NCBI GenBank assembly: GCA_965222535.1 | Contig: OZ244957.1 | Coordinates: forward strand, 2,418,001 to 2,482,000 | Direction of reading: 5' to 3' | Source of the DNA: G965222535 sp965222535 | GTDB taxonomy: Bacteria > Pseudomonadota > Gammaproteobacteria > HK1 | Length of the DNA: 64,000 nt | In this document: piece after piece, positions 18,312-26,372 of the stretch | Position numbering within the stretch: position 1 is the stretch's first letter | Layout of the letters: each line of letters starts with the position of its first letter | Position numbers and translations under genes: made by a program | Notes under the pieces: model-generated | Told to the model about the DNA's origin: nothing | What the model saw: the letters and a program-made list of their open reading frames with translations, nothing else | Databases searched by the model: none

Positions 18312-18412
18312 CCCGAGCGAAGGCTAGGCCGTCAAAGTCAGGATAAGCGGTAGCTATTACACGGAAGCCCATCTATTGGTACGGGGCAGCGGACGCGTCG
18401 CTGACCATCCGA

Positions 18413-19630
18413 TCAGCTTGACTCCAAGCCAAACTCGCGGTGCAGCGTTCGCGTCGCCAACTCCATGTAGTCCTCGTCAATCACCATCGATACTTTGATC
18501 TCTGAGGTGGAGATCATCTGGATATTGATGTTTTCCTTGGCCAGTGCAGCAAACATGCGGCTTGCGATGCCCGCATGGGAGCGCATACCGATGCCCACCA
18601 GCGAAACCTTAGCGATGTGGTCGTCACCGATTAACTCGCGGGCATTGAGATCAACGAGTGCCTGGCGGACTTGCTGGCAGGCGTGTTGGTAGTCGTTGCG
18701 GTGCACCGTGAACGTGAAATCGGCGTTACCGTCCTGTCCTGAGTTTTGCAATATCATATCGACTTCGATCTCTGCATCCGCGATCGGACCGATGATGCGA
18801 TGGGCGATGCCGGGGCGGTCAGGTACTCCAAGCACGGTGATTTTGGCCTCATCACGGGTACAGGCAATACCGGATATCAGGGGTTCTTCCATGTCGTTAT
18901 ACTCGGAAATGATAAGCGTACCGCTTTGGTTTTCGAATGATGACAACACCCGCAGCGGGACGTTGTATTTGCTGGCGAATTCCACGGAGCGATTTTGTAA
19001 CACCTTTGCCCCCTGGCTGGCAAGCTCCAGCATCTCTTCAAAAGTGATGTAGGCAAGCAGTCGTGCCGTCGGCACAATGTTTGGATCGGCGGTATAAACA
19101 CCGCTGACATCGGTATAGATCTGGCACTCGCAGGCGTCAAAGCGCGCCGCTAGGGCGACTGCGGTGGTATCAGATCCGCCGCGCCCTAGAGTGGTGATAT
19201 TGTTGTCAGGGTCAATGCCCTGAAAGCCTGCTACAACCACCACCCGCCCGGCGTCTAGGTCGGCTCTGATGTGCTGTTCGTCGATTCCGATGATGCGTGC
19301 TTTGCCGTAGGTGCTGTCAGTATGGATGCTGACCTGCATGCCGCTATAAGAGCGCGCTGGACATTGGTATTGGCATAAGAGCATCGCCAGTAACGCCACC
19401 GTTAGCTGCTCACCGGTAGCCAGCATCGCATCCAGCTCGCGCAACGCCGGCTGCGGGCAGAGCGAGTGAGCCAGCGCGATCAGGCGATCCGTTTCGCCGG
19501 CCATTGCCGACAGCACAACGATGACCTCGTGACCGCGCTGGCGGGTGCTCTGCACACGCTCAGCAACGCTGCGGATACGCGCCATATCAGCGACCGAGGT
19601 GCCGCCGTATTTTTGTACGATCAGAGCCAT
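18413..19630 (-). CDS. lysC: Aspartate kinase
   Basis: 405 residues from MALIVQKYGGTSVAD, the canonical LysC start; the frame extends nine codons further upstream but without support. The amino-acid kinase domain (1-240) includes KYGGTSV and GRGGSDTTAVALAA. Two C-terminal ACT domains follow (from about 265: ITVLGVPDRPGIAHRI and KVSLVGIGMRSHAGIA), the lysine/threonine-feedback module. It phosphorylates aspartate at the head of the lysine, threonine, methionine and diaminopimelate pathways. It lies downstream of alaS on the same strand, as in many gammaproteobacteria, but 214 nt and an R2 repeat separate them. Confidence 0.96.
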   Translation of the reverse strand: MALIVQKYGGTSVADMARIRSVAERVQSTRQRGHEVIVVLSAMAGETDRLIALAHSLCPQPALRELDAMLATGEQLTVALLAMLLCQYQCPARSYSGMQVSIHTDSTYGKARIIGIDEQHIRADLDAGRVVVVAGFQGIDPDNNITTLGRGGSDTTAVALAARFDACECQIYTDVSGVYTADPNIVPTARLLAYITFEEMLELASQGAKVLQNRSVEFASKYNVPLRVLSSFENQSGTLIISEYNDMEEPLISGIACTRDEAKITVLGVPDRPGIAHRIIGPIADAEIEVDMILQNSGQDGNADFTFTVHRNDYQHACQQVRQALVDLNARELIGDDHIAKVSLVGIGMRSHAGIASRMFAALAKENINIQMISTSEIKVSMVIDEDYMELATRTLHREFGLESS

Positions 19631-19721
19631 GTGCTTCGGATTGCAGCCATGATACAAAAGTTAGGGCTTTTCCAATTTTGAACCTCGAAAAACGAGGGGG
19701 AGGGTGGGGAACGGATTGTTT

Positions 19722-19807
19722 TATTTTTTATTTTTAATGAGGAGCACCGGCGGCGCTCCATTCGCTGAGCGGCAAAACCGCAAAGCGGCACCACGAAATT
19801 ATTGTTG
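19722..19807 (-). repeat. Family R2 repeat between alaS and lysC
   Basis: Reverse-strand copy with TTTTTATTTTTAATGAGGAGC, GGCGCTCCATTCGCTGA, GCGGCACCACGAAATTAT. It is adjacent to an R1 hairpin (19831-19873) that overlaps the alaS 3' end. Confidence 0.6.
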
Positions 19808-19830
19808 GAAGGGGCATTTCCCCAATAGAC

Positions 19831-19873
19831 GGCACCTTGAAAAGCTAGCGAAGTTGTTTTTTCGAGGTGCCTA
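19831..19873. repeat. R1-type hairpin overlapping the alaS stop
   Basis: GGCACCTTGAAAAGCTAGCG and its complement AGTTGTTTTTTCGAGGTGCC form a roughly 18-bp stem. It encodes the last AlaS residues (SKKQLR) and the stop, and may also work as a terminator. Confidence 0.6.
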
Positions 19874-22535
19874 ACTGCTCTGTGGCCCAGGTCGCTACCG
19901 TCTTCAGCACCTGATCGAGATGGCTGGGATCATGGCTGCCGGCTTGTGCTAGGTCGTCGCGCCCACCGCCGCGACCATTGAGCTGCGGTGCGACGAAGTT
20001 GATCAGGGTCTTGGCGGAGAGGCGATCGCAGGTGTCTTTGGTCACTCCAGCGATCAGCGTGACCTTGCCGTCGGTGACGCTGGCGAGCACGATGAGCGCG
20101 GATTTGAGCTTGCGCTTCAGCCGATCCAGGGTATCGCGCAGTTGCTGGTTGGTGACGTTATCGAGGCGTGCCGATAATACCTGAACGCCTTTGATGGTGA
20201 TCGCCTGCTGCAACAGTTCATCGGCTTTGGCGGCTGACAACTGATTTTGCAGAACTTGCAATTGCTTATCTTGGTGGGTGCGACTGGCGACCAGTGCTTC
20301 AAGGCGTTCGACGAGTCGCCCTTTATCGGATTGCAGCACCGCGGCGATGCGCTCCATCTGACGGTTCGTTTCGCTCAGCCACAGCAGCGCCTGGTGACCG
20401 CTGACTGCCTGTAGCCGGCGCACCCCGGCGGCGATGCCAGATTCGTCGGTGAGCTTGAATAAACCGATGTCACCGCTGCGGTTGACATGCGTCCCGCCGC
20501 ACAGTTCAGTGGAGGCCTCGCCAATTCTCAGTACGCGCACGGGGTCGCTGTATTTTTCGCCAAACAAGGCTACCGCGCCGCTTTGTTGCGCTTGTTTCAA
20601 TGGCATCATTTCGACGCTCACCTTCGTGTTCGCCAGAATCCACTCGTTAACGCGGTGCTCAATGGAGAACATTTCTTCGTTTGACAGGGGTTGGTGATGG
20701 GAAAAGTCAAAACGCAGGCGCAGCGGCTCCACCAGCGAGCCTTTCTGCTGGACGTGAGTGCCAATGATCTGGCATAGGGCAGCGTGCAATAAATGGGTAG
20801 CGGAATGATTGCGCGCGCAGGCGCAGCGGTGTGTGCGATCGACGCTGGCGGTGATACGTGCGCCAACGTGCAGGCGACCGCTTTTTAATCCACCGGAATG
20901 CACAATAATCCCGTTTTGTTTTTGGGTATCATCGACGGCGAACAGCGCCTCCGCGTGCTGCAGATTGCCGCGGTCACCGACCTGCCCTCCGGCCTCGGCA
21001 TAAAACGGCGTTGCATCGAGCACTGCGCACCCCGGCACAGCCCCCTCTAGGTGCTCCACCCGCGCGCCGTTCGCGTCATATAAAGCGATCACCGTCGCAG
21101 CGTCGCTTTGCCTCTGATAGCCGCAAAAATGGGTTGGTGGCAGATTGCCGACATCAAGCGCGGTGGTGCTTGGCTGATCCATGGCACGCTGCTGCGCGGT
21201 TCTTGCGCCGCGCGCGCGCAAGCGTTGCTGCTGCATGCTGTGCTCAAAGCTTTCCCAATCCACTTGCAGCGCGTGTTCGCGTGCCACATCTGCGGTCAGA
21301 TCCGCTGGTAGCCCATAGGTATCGTAGAGTTTGAATACTGTAGCACCGCTCAAGACGCCATTGCGCGCCGCGGCGATGGCTCGCGACAGACGCTCCATTC
21401 CTTGATCTAGGGTTTTTGCGAATAGTTCCTCTTCTTGCAGCAGGGTGCGTTCAATGTGCTGACATTGCGTATGGAGCTCAGAGTGGGCATCCCCCATTGC
21501 GGCAGCGAGAGGCCCCACCATGCGCCAGAAAAACGGTTGTTGGCGTGTCAGCCGGCGTGCGTGACGAATCGCACGGCGGATAATGCGGCGCAGCACGTAG
21601 CCCTGCTCTTCATTGCTTGGAATGACGCCATCGGCGATCAGAAAAGCACAGGCGCGGATGTGATCGGCGATCACCCGCAGGGACGTCTCGATCGCCTTGC
21701 CAGTGGTGTCGCGTGCGGTGGCGTCAGCGTACCTAGTGGCGCACGCGTCAACTTGCGCCAGCGCTGCCGCGGCGCTGATCAAGTCCTTGAATACATCAAT
21801 GTGATAGTTGCTGTGCACTCCTTGCAGCACCGCGGCGATGCGCTCCAGCCCCATGCCGGTATCGACGGATGGACGTGGCAGCGGGTGCAATGTGCCGCTG
21901 GCGTCGCGGTTGTATTGCATGAACACTAGGTTCCATATCTCAATATAGCGATCGCCGTCTTCATCTGGGCTGCCGGGCGGCCCGCCAGCGAGCAATGGCC
22001 CGTGATCATAAAACACCTCTGAACAGGGGCCGCAGGGGCCAACATCCCCCATGCTCCAGAAATTGCTGTCGTCACCACAACGACTGAAACGGTTGCGGTC
22101 AATGCCGATTTCATCCAGCCAGATGCGCTCTGCCTGGGTGTCTCCATCGTGTACCGTAACCCATAAGGATTCAGCGGGGAGCTGCATAACACCCGTGAGC
22201 AACTCCCAGCAGTAGTGGATTGCCTGGTTCTTAAAATAGTCGCCAAAGCTGAAATTGCCCAGCATCTCAAAAAACGTATGATGACGTTCGGTGTAGCCGA
22301 CGTTGTCCAGATCGTTGTGTTTGCCACCAGCACGCACGCAGCGCTGCGCGGTGGTGGCTCGCTGATAAGGGCGTTGTTGGTTGCCGAGGAAAGTCTCCTT
22401 GAACTGCACCATGCCCGCGTTGGTGAACAACAGCGTCGGATCATGGGCAGGCAACAGCGGGCTGCTGGGGACAATGGTATGCCCTCTGGCTTCGAAAAAG
22501 TCCAGAAACAGTCGCCTTATATCATTGGTGTGCAT
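19845..22535 (-). CDS. alaS: Alanyl-tRNA synthetase
   Basis: 896 residues from MHTNDIRRLFLDFFEARGHT. Class II catalytic core: GHTIVPSSPLLPAHDPTLLF (motif 1 region) and MGLERIAAVLQG (motif 3). The editing domain has HSATHLLHAAL and CGGTHVNRSGDIGLF, carrying the HxxxH...CxxxH zinc set. The C-terminal DHHA1-type domain ends GRGGGRDDLAQAGS. It charges tRNA-Ala and clears Ser/Gly mischarges. The ancestral order recA-recX-alaS is broken here by a type I restriction island inserted directly upstream. A 197-bp copy of its 5' end remains beside recX. The annotated frame extends 17 codons upstream without family support. The C-terminal residues KKQLR come from an R1 hairpin. Confidence 0.97.
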   Translation of the reverse strand: MHTNDIRRLFLDFFEARGHTIVPSSPLLPAHDPTLLFTNAGMVQFKETFLGNQQRPYQRATTAQRCVRAGGKHNDLDNVGYTERHHTFFEMLGNFSFGDYFKNQAIHYCWELLTGVMQLPAESLWVTVHDGDTQAERIWLDEIGIDRNRFSRCGDDSNFWSMGDVGPCGPCSEVFYDHGPLLAGGPPGSPDEDGDRYIEIWNLVFMQYNRDASGTLHPLPRPSVDTGMGLERIAAVLQGVHSNYHIDVFKDLISAAAALAQVDACATRYADATARDTTGKAIETSLRVIADHIRACAFLIADGVIPSNEEQGYVLRRIIRRAIRHARRLTRQQPFFWRMVGPLAAAMGDAHSELHTQCQHIERTLLQEEELFAKTLDQGMERLSRAIAAARNGVLSGATVFKLYDTYGLPADLTADVAREHALQVDWESFEHSMQQQRLRARGARTAQQRAMDQPSTTALDVGNLPPTHFCGYQRQSDAATVIALYDANGARVEHLEGAVPGCAVLDATPFYAEAGGQVGDRGNLQHAEALFAVDDTQKQNGIIVHSGGLKSGRLHVGARITASVDRTHRCACARNHSATHLLHAALCQIIGTHVQQKGSLVEPLRLRFDFSHHQPLSNEEMFSIEHRVNEWILANTKVSVEMMPLKQAQQSGAVALFGEKYSDPVRVLRIGEASTELCGGTHVNRSGDIGLFKLTDESGIAAGVRRLQAVSGHQALLWLSETNRQMERIAAVLQSDKGRLVERLEALVASRTHQDKQLQVLQNQLSAAKADELLQQAITIKGVQVLSARLDNVTNQQLRDTLDRLKRKLKSALIVLASVTDGKVTLIAGVTKDTCDRLSAKTLINFVAPQLNGRGGGRDDLAQAGSHDPSHLDQVLKTVATWATEQLGTSKKQLR

Positions 22536-22561
22536 TGAGAGAGCAGTATTTGATCGCGGGT
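22365..22561 (-). repeat. 197-bp direct repeat, left copy (alaS 5' end)
   Basis: The first 57 codons of intact alaS plus 26 bp upstream of its ATG. It aligns without gaps to 25650-25846 with about 7 mismatches (about 96 percent identity by eye). The two copies flank the type I island in the same orientation. Confidence 0.92.
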
Positions 22562-22613
22562 GCTTTAAGTAGTCCAAAATATGCAAACATTTCTATTTCG
22601 TTTGTTAGGTGAA

Positions 22614-22619
22614 ATTATA
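22614..22619 (-). promoter_or_regulatory. Candidate -10 box upstream of alaS, inside island remnant
   Basis: A perfect TATAAT on the reverse strand, about 80 nt before the alaS ATG, in AT-rich DNA left from the truncated hsdR. The -35 is poor (ATTTTG at 17 nt). It may now drive alaS, which was cut off from its former upstream region. Confidence 0.3.
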
Positions 22620-22710
22620 ATTTTACTATTGGCAATCAAAATTCGGGCTGTAAGTTTGACCATTTTGGCAAGCTGGGGTCTTTGGGCCATCATCATTTTT
22701 CTTAGAGCAT

Positions 22711-22842
22711 TTACAGCAAGAGCAATGCCACCAATGCGTTGATTTTGTATTCCCGTTGCACACGCACATCGCCAGCAGTCTTCCAACCAACCGCTTCAAG
22801 CTGTTTGTCGATTAACTCTGCGCGTGTATCGGCTTCGTTCAT
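22711..22842 (-). pseudogene. hsdR: hsdR 5' remnant (type I restriction subunit), 43 codons
   Basis: ATG at 22842 overlaps the stop of the upstream MNT-HsdS gene as ATGA, the usual hsdS-hsdR coupling. The translation MNEADTRAELIDKQLEAVGW, then KTAGDVRVQREYKI, matches the N-terminus of HsdR proteins (MNEAxTRAExIDxxLxAAGW). After that the frame leaves the family pattern and stops at 22711. A normal HsdR has about 800-1000 residues with helicase and nuclease domains; all of that is absent. So the motor/nuclease subunit has been deleted and the locus cannot restrict DNA with its own R subunit. The deletion end lies about 150 bp from the alaS repeat. Confidence 0.8.
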
Positions 22843-23684
22843 GTTGCCTCGCTTTGTAGTTCGGATGCGAGGATTGCAGATTTCAGTACCTTATAGCTGG
22901 CTATCTGTTTTCTAGCAACAGTAATCGCCGCATCAATTTCAGAAAATATTGCATCAAGCTTAGCTACAATGCGTTGCTGCTCTGCGAGTGGAGGAAGCGG
23001 TATTTCTAATGAATATACATCATTACGATTGATGCTAGGCTTTACACCACGTGCCAAAGAAGGAATGTTTTGATTTAAAAGAACAAGGTAAAGAAAATCT
23101 AAATTCACTTCTTGTTCGTTAACAACTACATAATATGCAACGTCTAACGCCCAAAAAGGAACATCACTTTTGTTTAATTCCCCGGCAGAACCTTTCCTTC
23201 CAATGATTATACTTGGCTTTGAATAAAGCGGTTTTTTTGCATATATTTTAACACCATTAGCACCATAAGCTGGAATATCCCCTTGTTCTAGTCGTTCTTC
23301 TTTCAGCAATGCTTTCCCGTAAGCTAGTTTACATATATCACCAAGCTTTACTACTTTCCACACAACCTTTTCATAAAATACCTTGCCTACACGTTCAATA
23401 TGATCGCGCAATTTGGTATGCTCGAGATTCTCAAAAATAGATAGATCAAGCTTATACGGTATGGATGAATCATCGATATCACCGATTATTTTACATAAAA
23501 TAACCTGAGTTAAGGTATTGCCATACAAGGTTAAATCGATATCTGAGCCGTTGCGATACTTTCCTGTAGCACGTGATCCATAAATGACAGCCTTTTGCAC
23601 TTGAGGATAGTTAGCAAAAATCCGATGTAATTCTGCCACGCTGCGTTCAGGCAGGCCATGAGAATCAACCATCTGTTTTTTCAT
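22839..23684 (-). CDS. Fusion: MntA-type nucleotidyltransferase + one-TRD HsdS specificity subunit
   Basis: A 281-residue two-part protein. Residues 1-106 are a minimal nucleotidyltransferase: GSRATGKYRNGSDIDL is the exact GS-x10-D-x-D motif (G36 S37, D48, D50) with a third carboxylate at D80 (KLDLS). These MntA antitoxins AMPylate HepT toxins. Residues 108-281 are half of a type I HsdS: start WKVVKLGDICKLAYGKAL, one target-recognition domain, then LPPLAEQQRIVAKLDAIF and a coiled-coil spacer. Full HsdS has two TRDs (about 400 aa). The join, FYEK-VVWKVVKLG, is exactly at the natural MNT end and HsdS start; a GTG at residue 108 (23361-23363) could also start a separate HsdS. It overlaps the upstream HEPN gene by 20 bp and hsdR by ATGA. 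Confidence 0.88.
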   Translation of the reverse strand: MKKQMVDSHGLPERSVAELHRIFANYPQVQKAVIYGSRATGKYRNGSDIDLTLYGNTLTQVILCKIIGDIDDSSIPYKLDLSIFENLEHTKLRDHIERVGKVFYEKVVWKVVKLGDICKLAYGKALLKEERLEQGDIPAYGANGVKIYAKKPLYSKPSIIIGRKGSAGELNKSDVPFWALDVAYYVVVNEQEVNLDFLYLVLLNQNIPSLARGVKPSINRNDVYSLEIPLPPLAEQQRIVAKLDAIFSEIDAAITVARKQIASYKVLKSAILASELQSEAT

Positions 23685-24087
23685 ATAACGGTGTAAATGT
23701 TTGTGATAATTTCACAAACTCAGGGTAAAATTTTTCTATTATTGCTTCATATAAATCGATCAAAACACCTGCATCATAAATATGAGATGTTTTATTTCGG
23801 TTATCTAGCATATCGATCCATATTTGTCCATCTTCAATTAGATTTTGTCTAAAAGCTTCCTTTATTACAGATTTTGGAGATTCTATACGTTTCATGCCTT
23901 GTTCTTCAAAATAATCTTTTAAAACTTTCCAAGAAAGTTCGATAGTAACTTCAAAATCTTGAATCATGCCTTTTTTCTCTAATTCAGATAATTCTCGCTC
24001 TTCTGATAATTCAACAGCCTCAGTAAAACTTCTTAAAGCTGATACGTAATTATTAAAGCGCTGTTTCCAACGGATATCTTTGCTCAT
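23665..24087 (-). CDS. HEPN-domain HepT-like toxin (HI0074 / nucleotidyltransferase substrate-binding family)
   Basis: A 140-residue all-helical protein. Around residues 97-104 it reads RNKTSHIY, the exact R-x4-H-x-Y motif of HepT toxins: Arg97 and His102 form the HEPN RNase site and Tyr104 is the residue AMPylated by MntA in characterised pairs. The N-terminal helices (RFNNYVSALRSFTEAVEL) and WKVLKDYFEEQG fit the HI0074 family. It overlaps hsdM by four bases (ATGA) and the next gene, whose N-terminus is the matching nucleotidyltransferase, by 20 bases. So toxin and antitoxin lie inside the hsd operon. By family knowledge it is an RNase held inactive by AMPylation; activity here is inferred from the intact motif. 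AT-rich like the rest of the island. Confidence 0.85.
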   Translation of the reverse strand: MSKDIRWKQRFNNYVSALRSFTEAVELSEERELSELEKKGMIQDFEVTIELSWKVLKDYFEEQGMKRIESPKSVIKEAFRQNLIEDGQIWIDMLDNRNKTSHIYDAGVLIDLYEAIIEKFYPEFVKLSQTFTPLYEKTDG

Positions 24088-25538
24088 AGCAGTTTCTTAA
24101 TTTTGTTTAGTGATATGCTTGCTTGTTTATCTAGTTGTTCAATCTCAGCAATAATTTCGGCTGGCGTTCTGTTATCTGCCTCTTCAACACAATTGGGATT
24201 GTTAACAGTTAAATCAAACGTATCTTTGTTTATTTTTTCTACATCTACACACCAACTGTTATCGCTTGGCGGCTGCGTTTTTGCCATTTCCTCAAATTCA
24301 ACCAAATCACGTTCGTTAAGCGGATTGGTTTTGCCCATATTTCTGCCAACGTTGAGTTGGTAGTACCAAATTTTCTTTGTTGGTTTGCCTTTTTCAAAAA
24401 ACAGTACAACAGTCTTAACGCCAATACCAAGAAATGCACCACTAGGTAAATCAAACACAGTAAAAAGATTGCAGTCTTCCAACAGTTGCTTGCGAAGTGC
24501 GATGCTTGCATTGTCTGTATTACTGAGAAAGGTGTTCTTAATGACAACACCACAGCGTCCGTTTATTTTAAGTATCTTTATAAAGTGCTGTAGGAATAGA
24601 TAGGCGGTTTCGCTGGTTGCTACAGGAAAGTTTTGTTGCACTTCAGCACGCTCTTTCCCACCAAAAGGTGGATTCGCGAGTACAACGTCAACTTTATCTT
24701 CTGGTTGTATGTCAGCGATATTTTCACCAAGTGTGTTGGCGTGCACTATGTTCGGTGCCTCAATCCCGTGCAGTATCATGTTCATCATGCCAATCACGTA
24801 AGCTAATGACTTTTTCTCTTTTCCGTAAAAAGTACACGATTGAAGCCGTTCATATTCAGTAGCACTAAGCTCTTTACTGTGCCGCATGTGTGAATAGGCT
24901 TCACATAAAAAACCAGCACTACCAACCGCACCATCATAAACAGTTTCACCGATTATGGGATTAACAATCCGGACGATACTTTTGATAAGCGGGCGCGGCG
25001 TGTAATACTCACCGCCATTCCGTCCAGCATTACCCATGTTTTTTATTTTATCTTCATATAAACTACTGAGTTCGTGTTTGTCATCGTTGCTTAGAAAGCT
25101 GAGTTGATCAATTTTGTTGATGACTTCACGCAACGCATAACCACTTTGTAGCTTGTTTCTTATCTCACTGAATATCTCACCAATTTTGTATTCAAGGGTG
25201 TTAGCGCTATCGGCATATTCTTTAAATTTTCTTAGATAAGGAAATAGTTCATCGTTTACAAACTCACGTAAATCATCGCCAGTCAGTGCAGCATTATAGT
25301 TTAGTCTCCCGTCTCTTGATTTTGGTGCGGCCCACACTGCCCAGCTAAATTCTTCACTCAATATAGGGTTGTATATTTTATTATCTAGCTCTGCTGACTT
25401 GGCCTTATTTATTTCATAATCATCCAAATACTTGAGGAACAAAATCCAACTGGTCTGTTCGATGTAATCTAATTCACTGCTGCAACCAGCGTCTTTCCAT
25501 AAAGTATCGTCAATATTTTTAAATGCCGCTGCGTACAT
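24084..25538 (-). CDS. hsdM: Type I restriction-modification DNA methyltransferase (HsdM)
   Basis: A 484-residue HsdM. The N-terminal HsdM_N helical domain begins LWKDAGCSSELDYIEQTSWI and includes LKYLDDYE. The SAM motif I is VYDGAVGSAGFLCEAY, preceded by GEYYTPRPLIKSIVRI; motif IV is LANPPFGG (N6-adenine type). The C-terminus has LPSGAFLGIGVKTVVLFFEKG, typical of HsdM. Length is normal and the frame intact. HsdM2HsdS forms the methyltransferase; with hsdR deleted this locus could still methylate DNA. First gene of the operon hsdM, HepT, MntA-HsdS, hsdR remnant. Base composition is clearly more AT-rich than alaS and recA on either side. Confidence 0.95.
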   Translation of the reverse strand: MYAAAFKNIDDTLWKDAGCSSELDYIEQTSWILFLKYLDDYEINKAKSAELDNKIYNPILSEEFSWAVWAAPKSRDGRLNYNAALTGDDLREFVNDELFPYLRKFKEYADSANTLEYKIGEIFSEIRNKLQSGYALREVINKIDQLSFLSNDDKHELSSLYEDKIKNMGNAGRNGGEYYTPRPLIKSIVRIVNPIIGETVYDGAVGSAGFLCEAYSHMRHSKELSATEYERLQSCTFYGKEKKSLAYVIGMMNMILHGIEAPNIVHANTLGENIADIQPEDKVDVVLANPPFGGKERAEVQQNFPVATSETAYLFLQHFIKILKINGRCGVVIKNTFLSNTDNASIALRKQLLEDCNLFTVFDLPSGAFLGIGVKTVVLFFEKGKPTKKIWYYQLNVGRNMGKTNPLNERDLVEFEEMAKTQPPSDNSWCVDVEKINKDTFDLTVNNPNCVEEADNRTPAEIIAEIEQLDKQASISLNKIKKLL

Positions 25539-25649
25539 ATAAGTACCTGTTCCGTATCGACAGATGGTCTTCCGTATAATAGCTAGCGATTATTATTGGC
25601 TGTCGGGTTCCGTGAAGTCTTGTCGAGTTTTCTATCCATTTTAAGGAGA

Positions 25650-25846
25650 ATAAGGGCGTTGTTGGTTGCCGAGGAAAGTTTCCTTGAACTGCACCATGCC
25701 CGCGTTGGTGAACAACAGCGTCGGATCATGGGCAGGCAACAGCCGGCTGCTGGGGACAATGGTATGCCCTCTGGCTTCGAAAAAGGTCAGAAACAGTCGC
25801 CTTATATCGTTGGTGCGCATTGGGAGAGCAGTATTTGATCGCGGGT
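25650..25846 (-). pseudogene. alaS: alaS 5' fragment (right copy of the 197-bp direct repeat)
   Basis: It encodes MRTNDIRRLFLTFFEARGHT and on through FTNAGMVQFKETFLGNQQRP, the first 57 residues of AlaS, then ends at the island. It differs from the intact copy at Asp-to-Thr in FLDFF and Pro-to-Arg in PSSPLL, both conserved in AlaS, as expected for a decaying duplicate. It lies 53 bp from recX, the position alaS takes in the ancestral recA-recX-alaS order. Confidence 0.92.
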
Positions 25847-25898
25847 ATTTTTCAGGCAAAACTTAAAGGGCAAGAGCGCACACCAGGATCCAGTTGCA

Positions 25899-26372
25899 CT
25901 ACCTTGTGGCGGCGTTATCCGAAGCTTCGATCGCAAAACGGCAATGCTCCGTGGCGAAACCGCGTCGCAGCAGGAAGTTTATCTGCTGGCTGCGTGCTGT
26001 GGTGCCTTCCGGGGGCGGCGTGCCGAAGCGCTTGGTGCGGGCGTTGCGCGCATTAGCAAACCAATCGGTTTCAGCCGCCGCCAAGGTGTTGGCGATCAGC
26101 GCTTTGGGTATACTCTGCGCGCGCAATTCGGCGCTGATGCGTGCCGGACCATAACCCTGTTGCTGGCGCGCACGCAGCAACTCGGCGGCATACCGCGCAT
26201 CGCTTAGCCAGCCTTCATCCACAAGCCGATCGAGCAGCGCAGCGATAGTGGTTTTGTTGATCCCACGGGCTGCCAGCTTGGTTGCCAGTTGAGGACGTGA
26301 ATGCTCGCGCCGTGACAGCAGCCGCAACGCGGTCGCATAAGCGTTATCAGGGCTTGCTGGGTTGCGGCCCAT
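25899..26372 (-). CDS. recX: RecX regulatory protein
   Basis: A 157-residue RecX, a small all-helical three-repeat protein that binds RecA filaments and damps RecA activity. Landmarks: ATALRLLSRREHSRPQLATKL, DEGWLSDARYAAELLRARQQ(Q)GYGP and FLLRRGFATEHCRFAIE at the C-terminus. Its start overlaps the recA 3' end by 26 bp, so it is translated from the recA message. The next element downstream is the orphan alaS 5' fragment. Confidence 0.93.
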   Translation of the reverse strand: MGRNPASPDNAYATALRLLSRREHSRPQLATKLAARGINKTTIAALLDRLVDEGWLSDARYAAELLRARQQQGYGPARISAELRAQSIPKALIANTLAAAETDWFANARNARTKRFGTPPPEGTTARSQQINFLLRRGFATEHCRFAIEASDNAATR

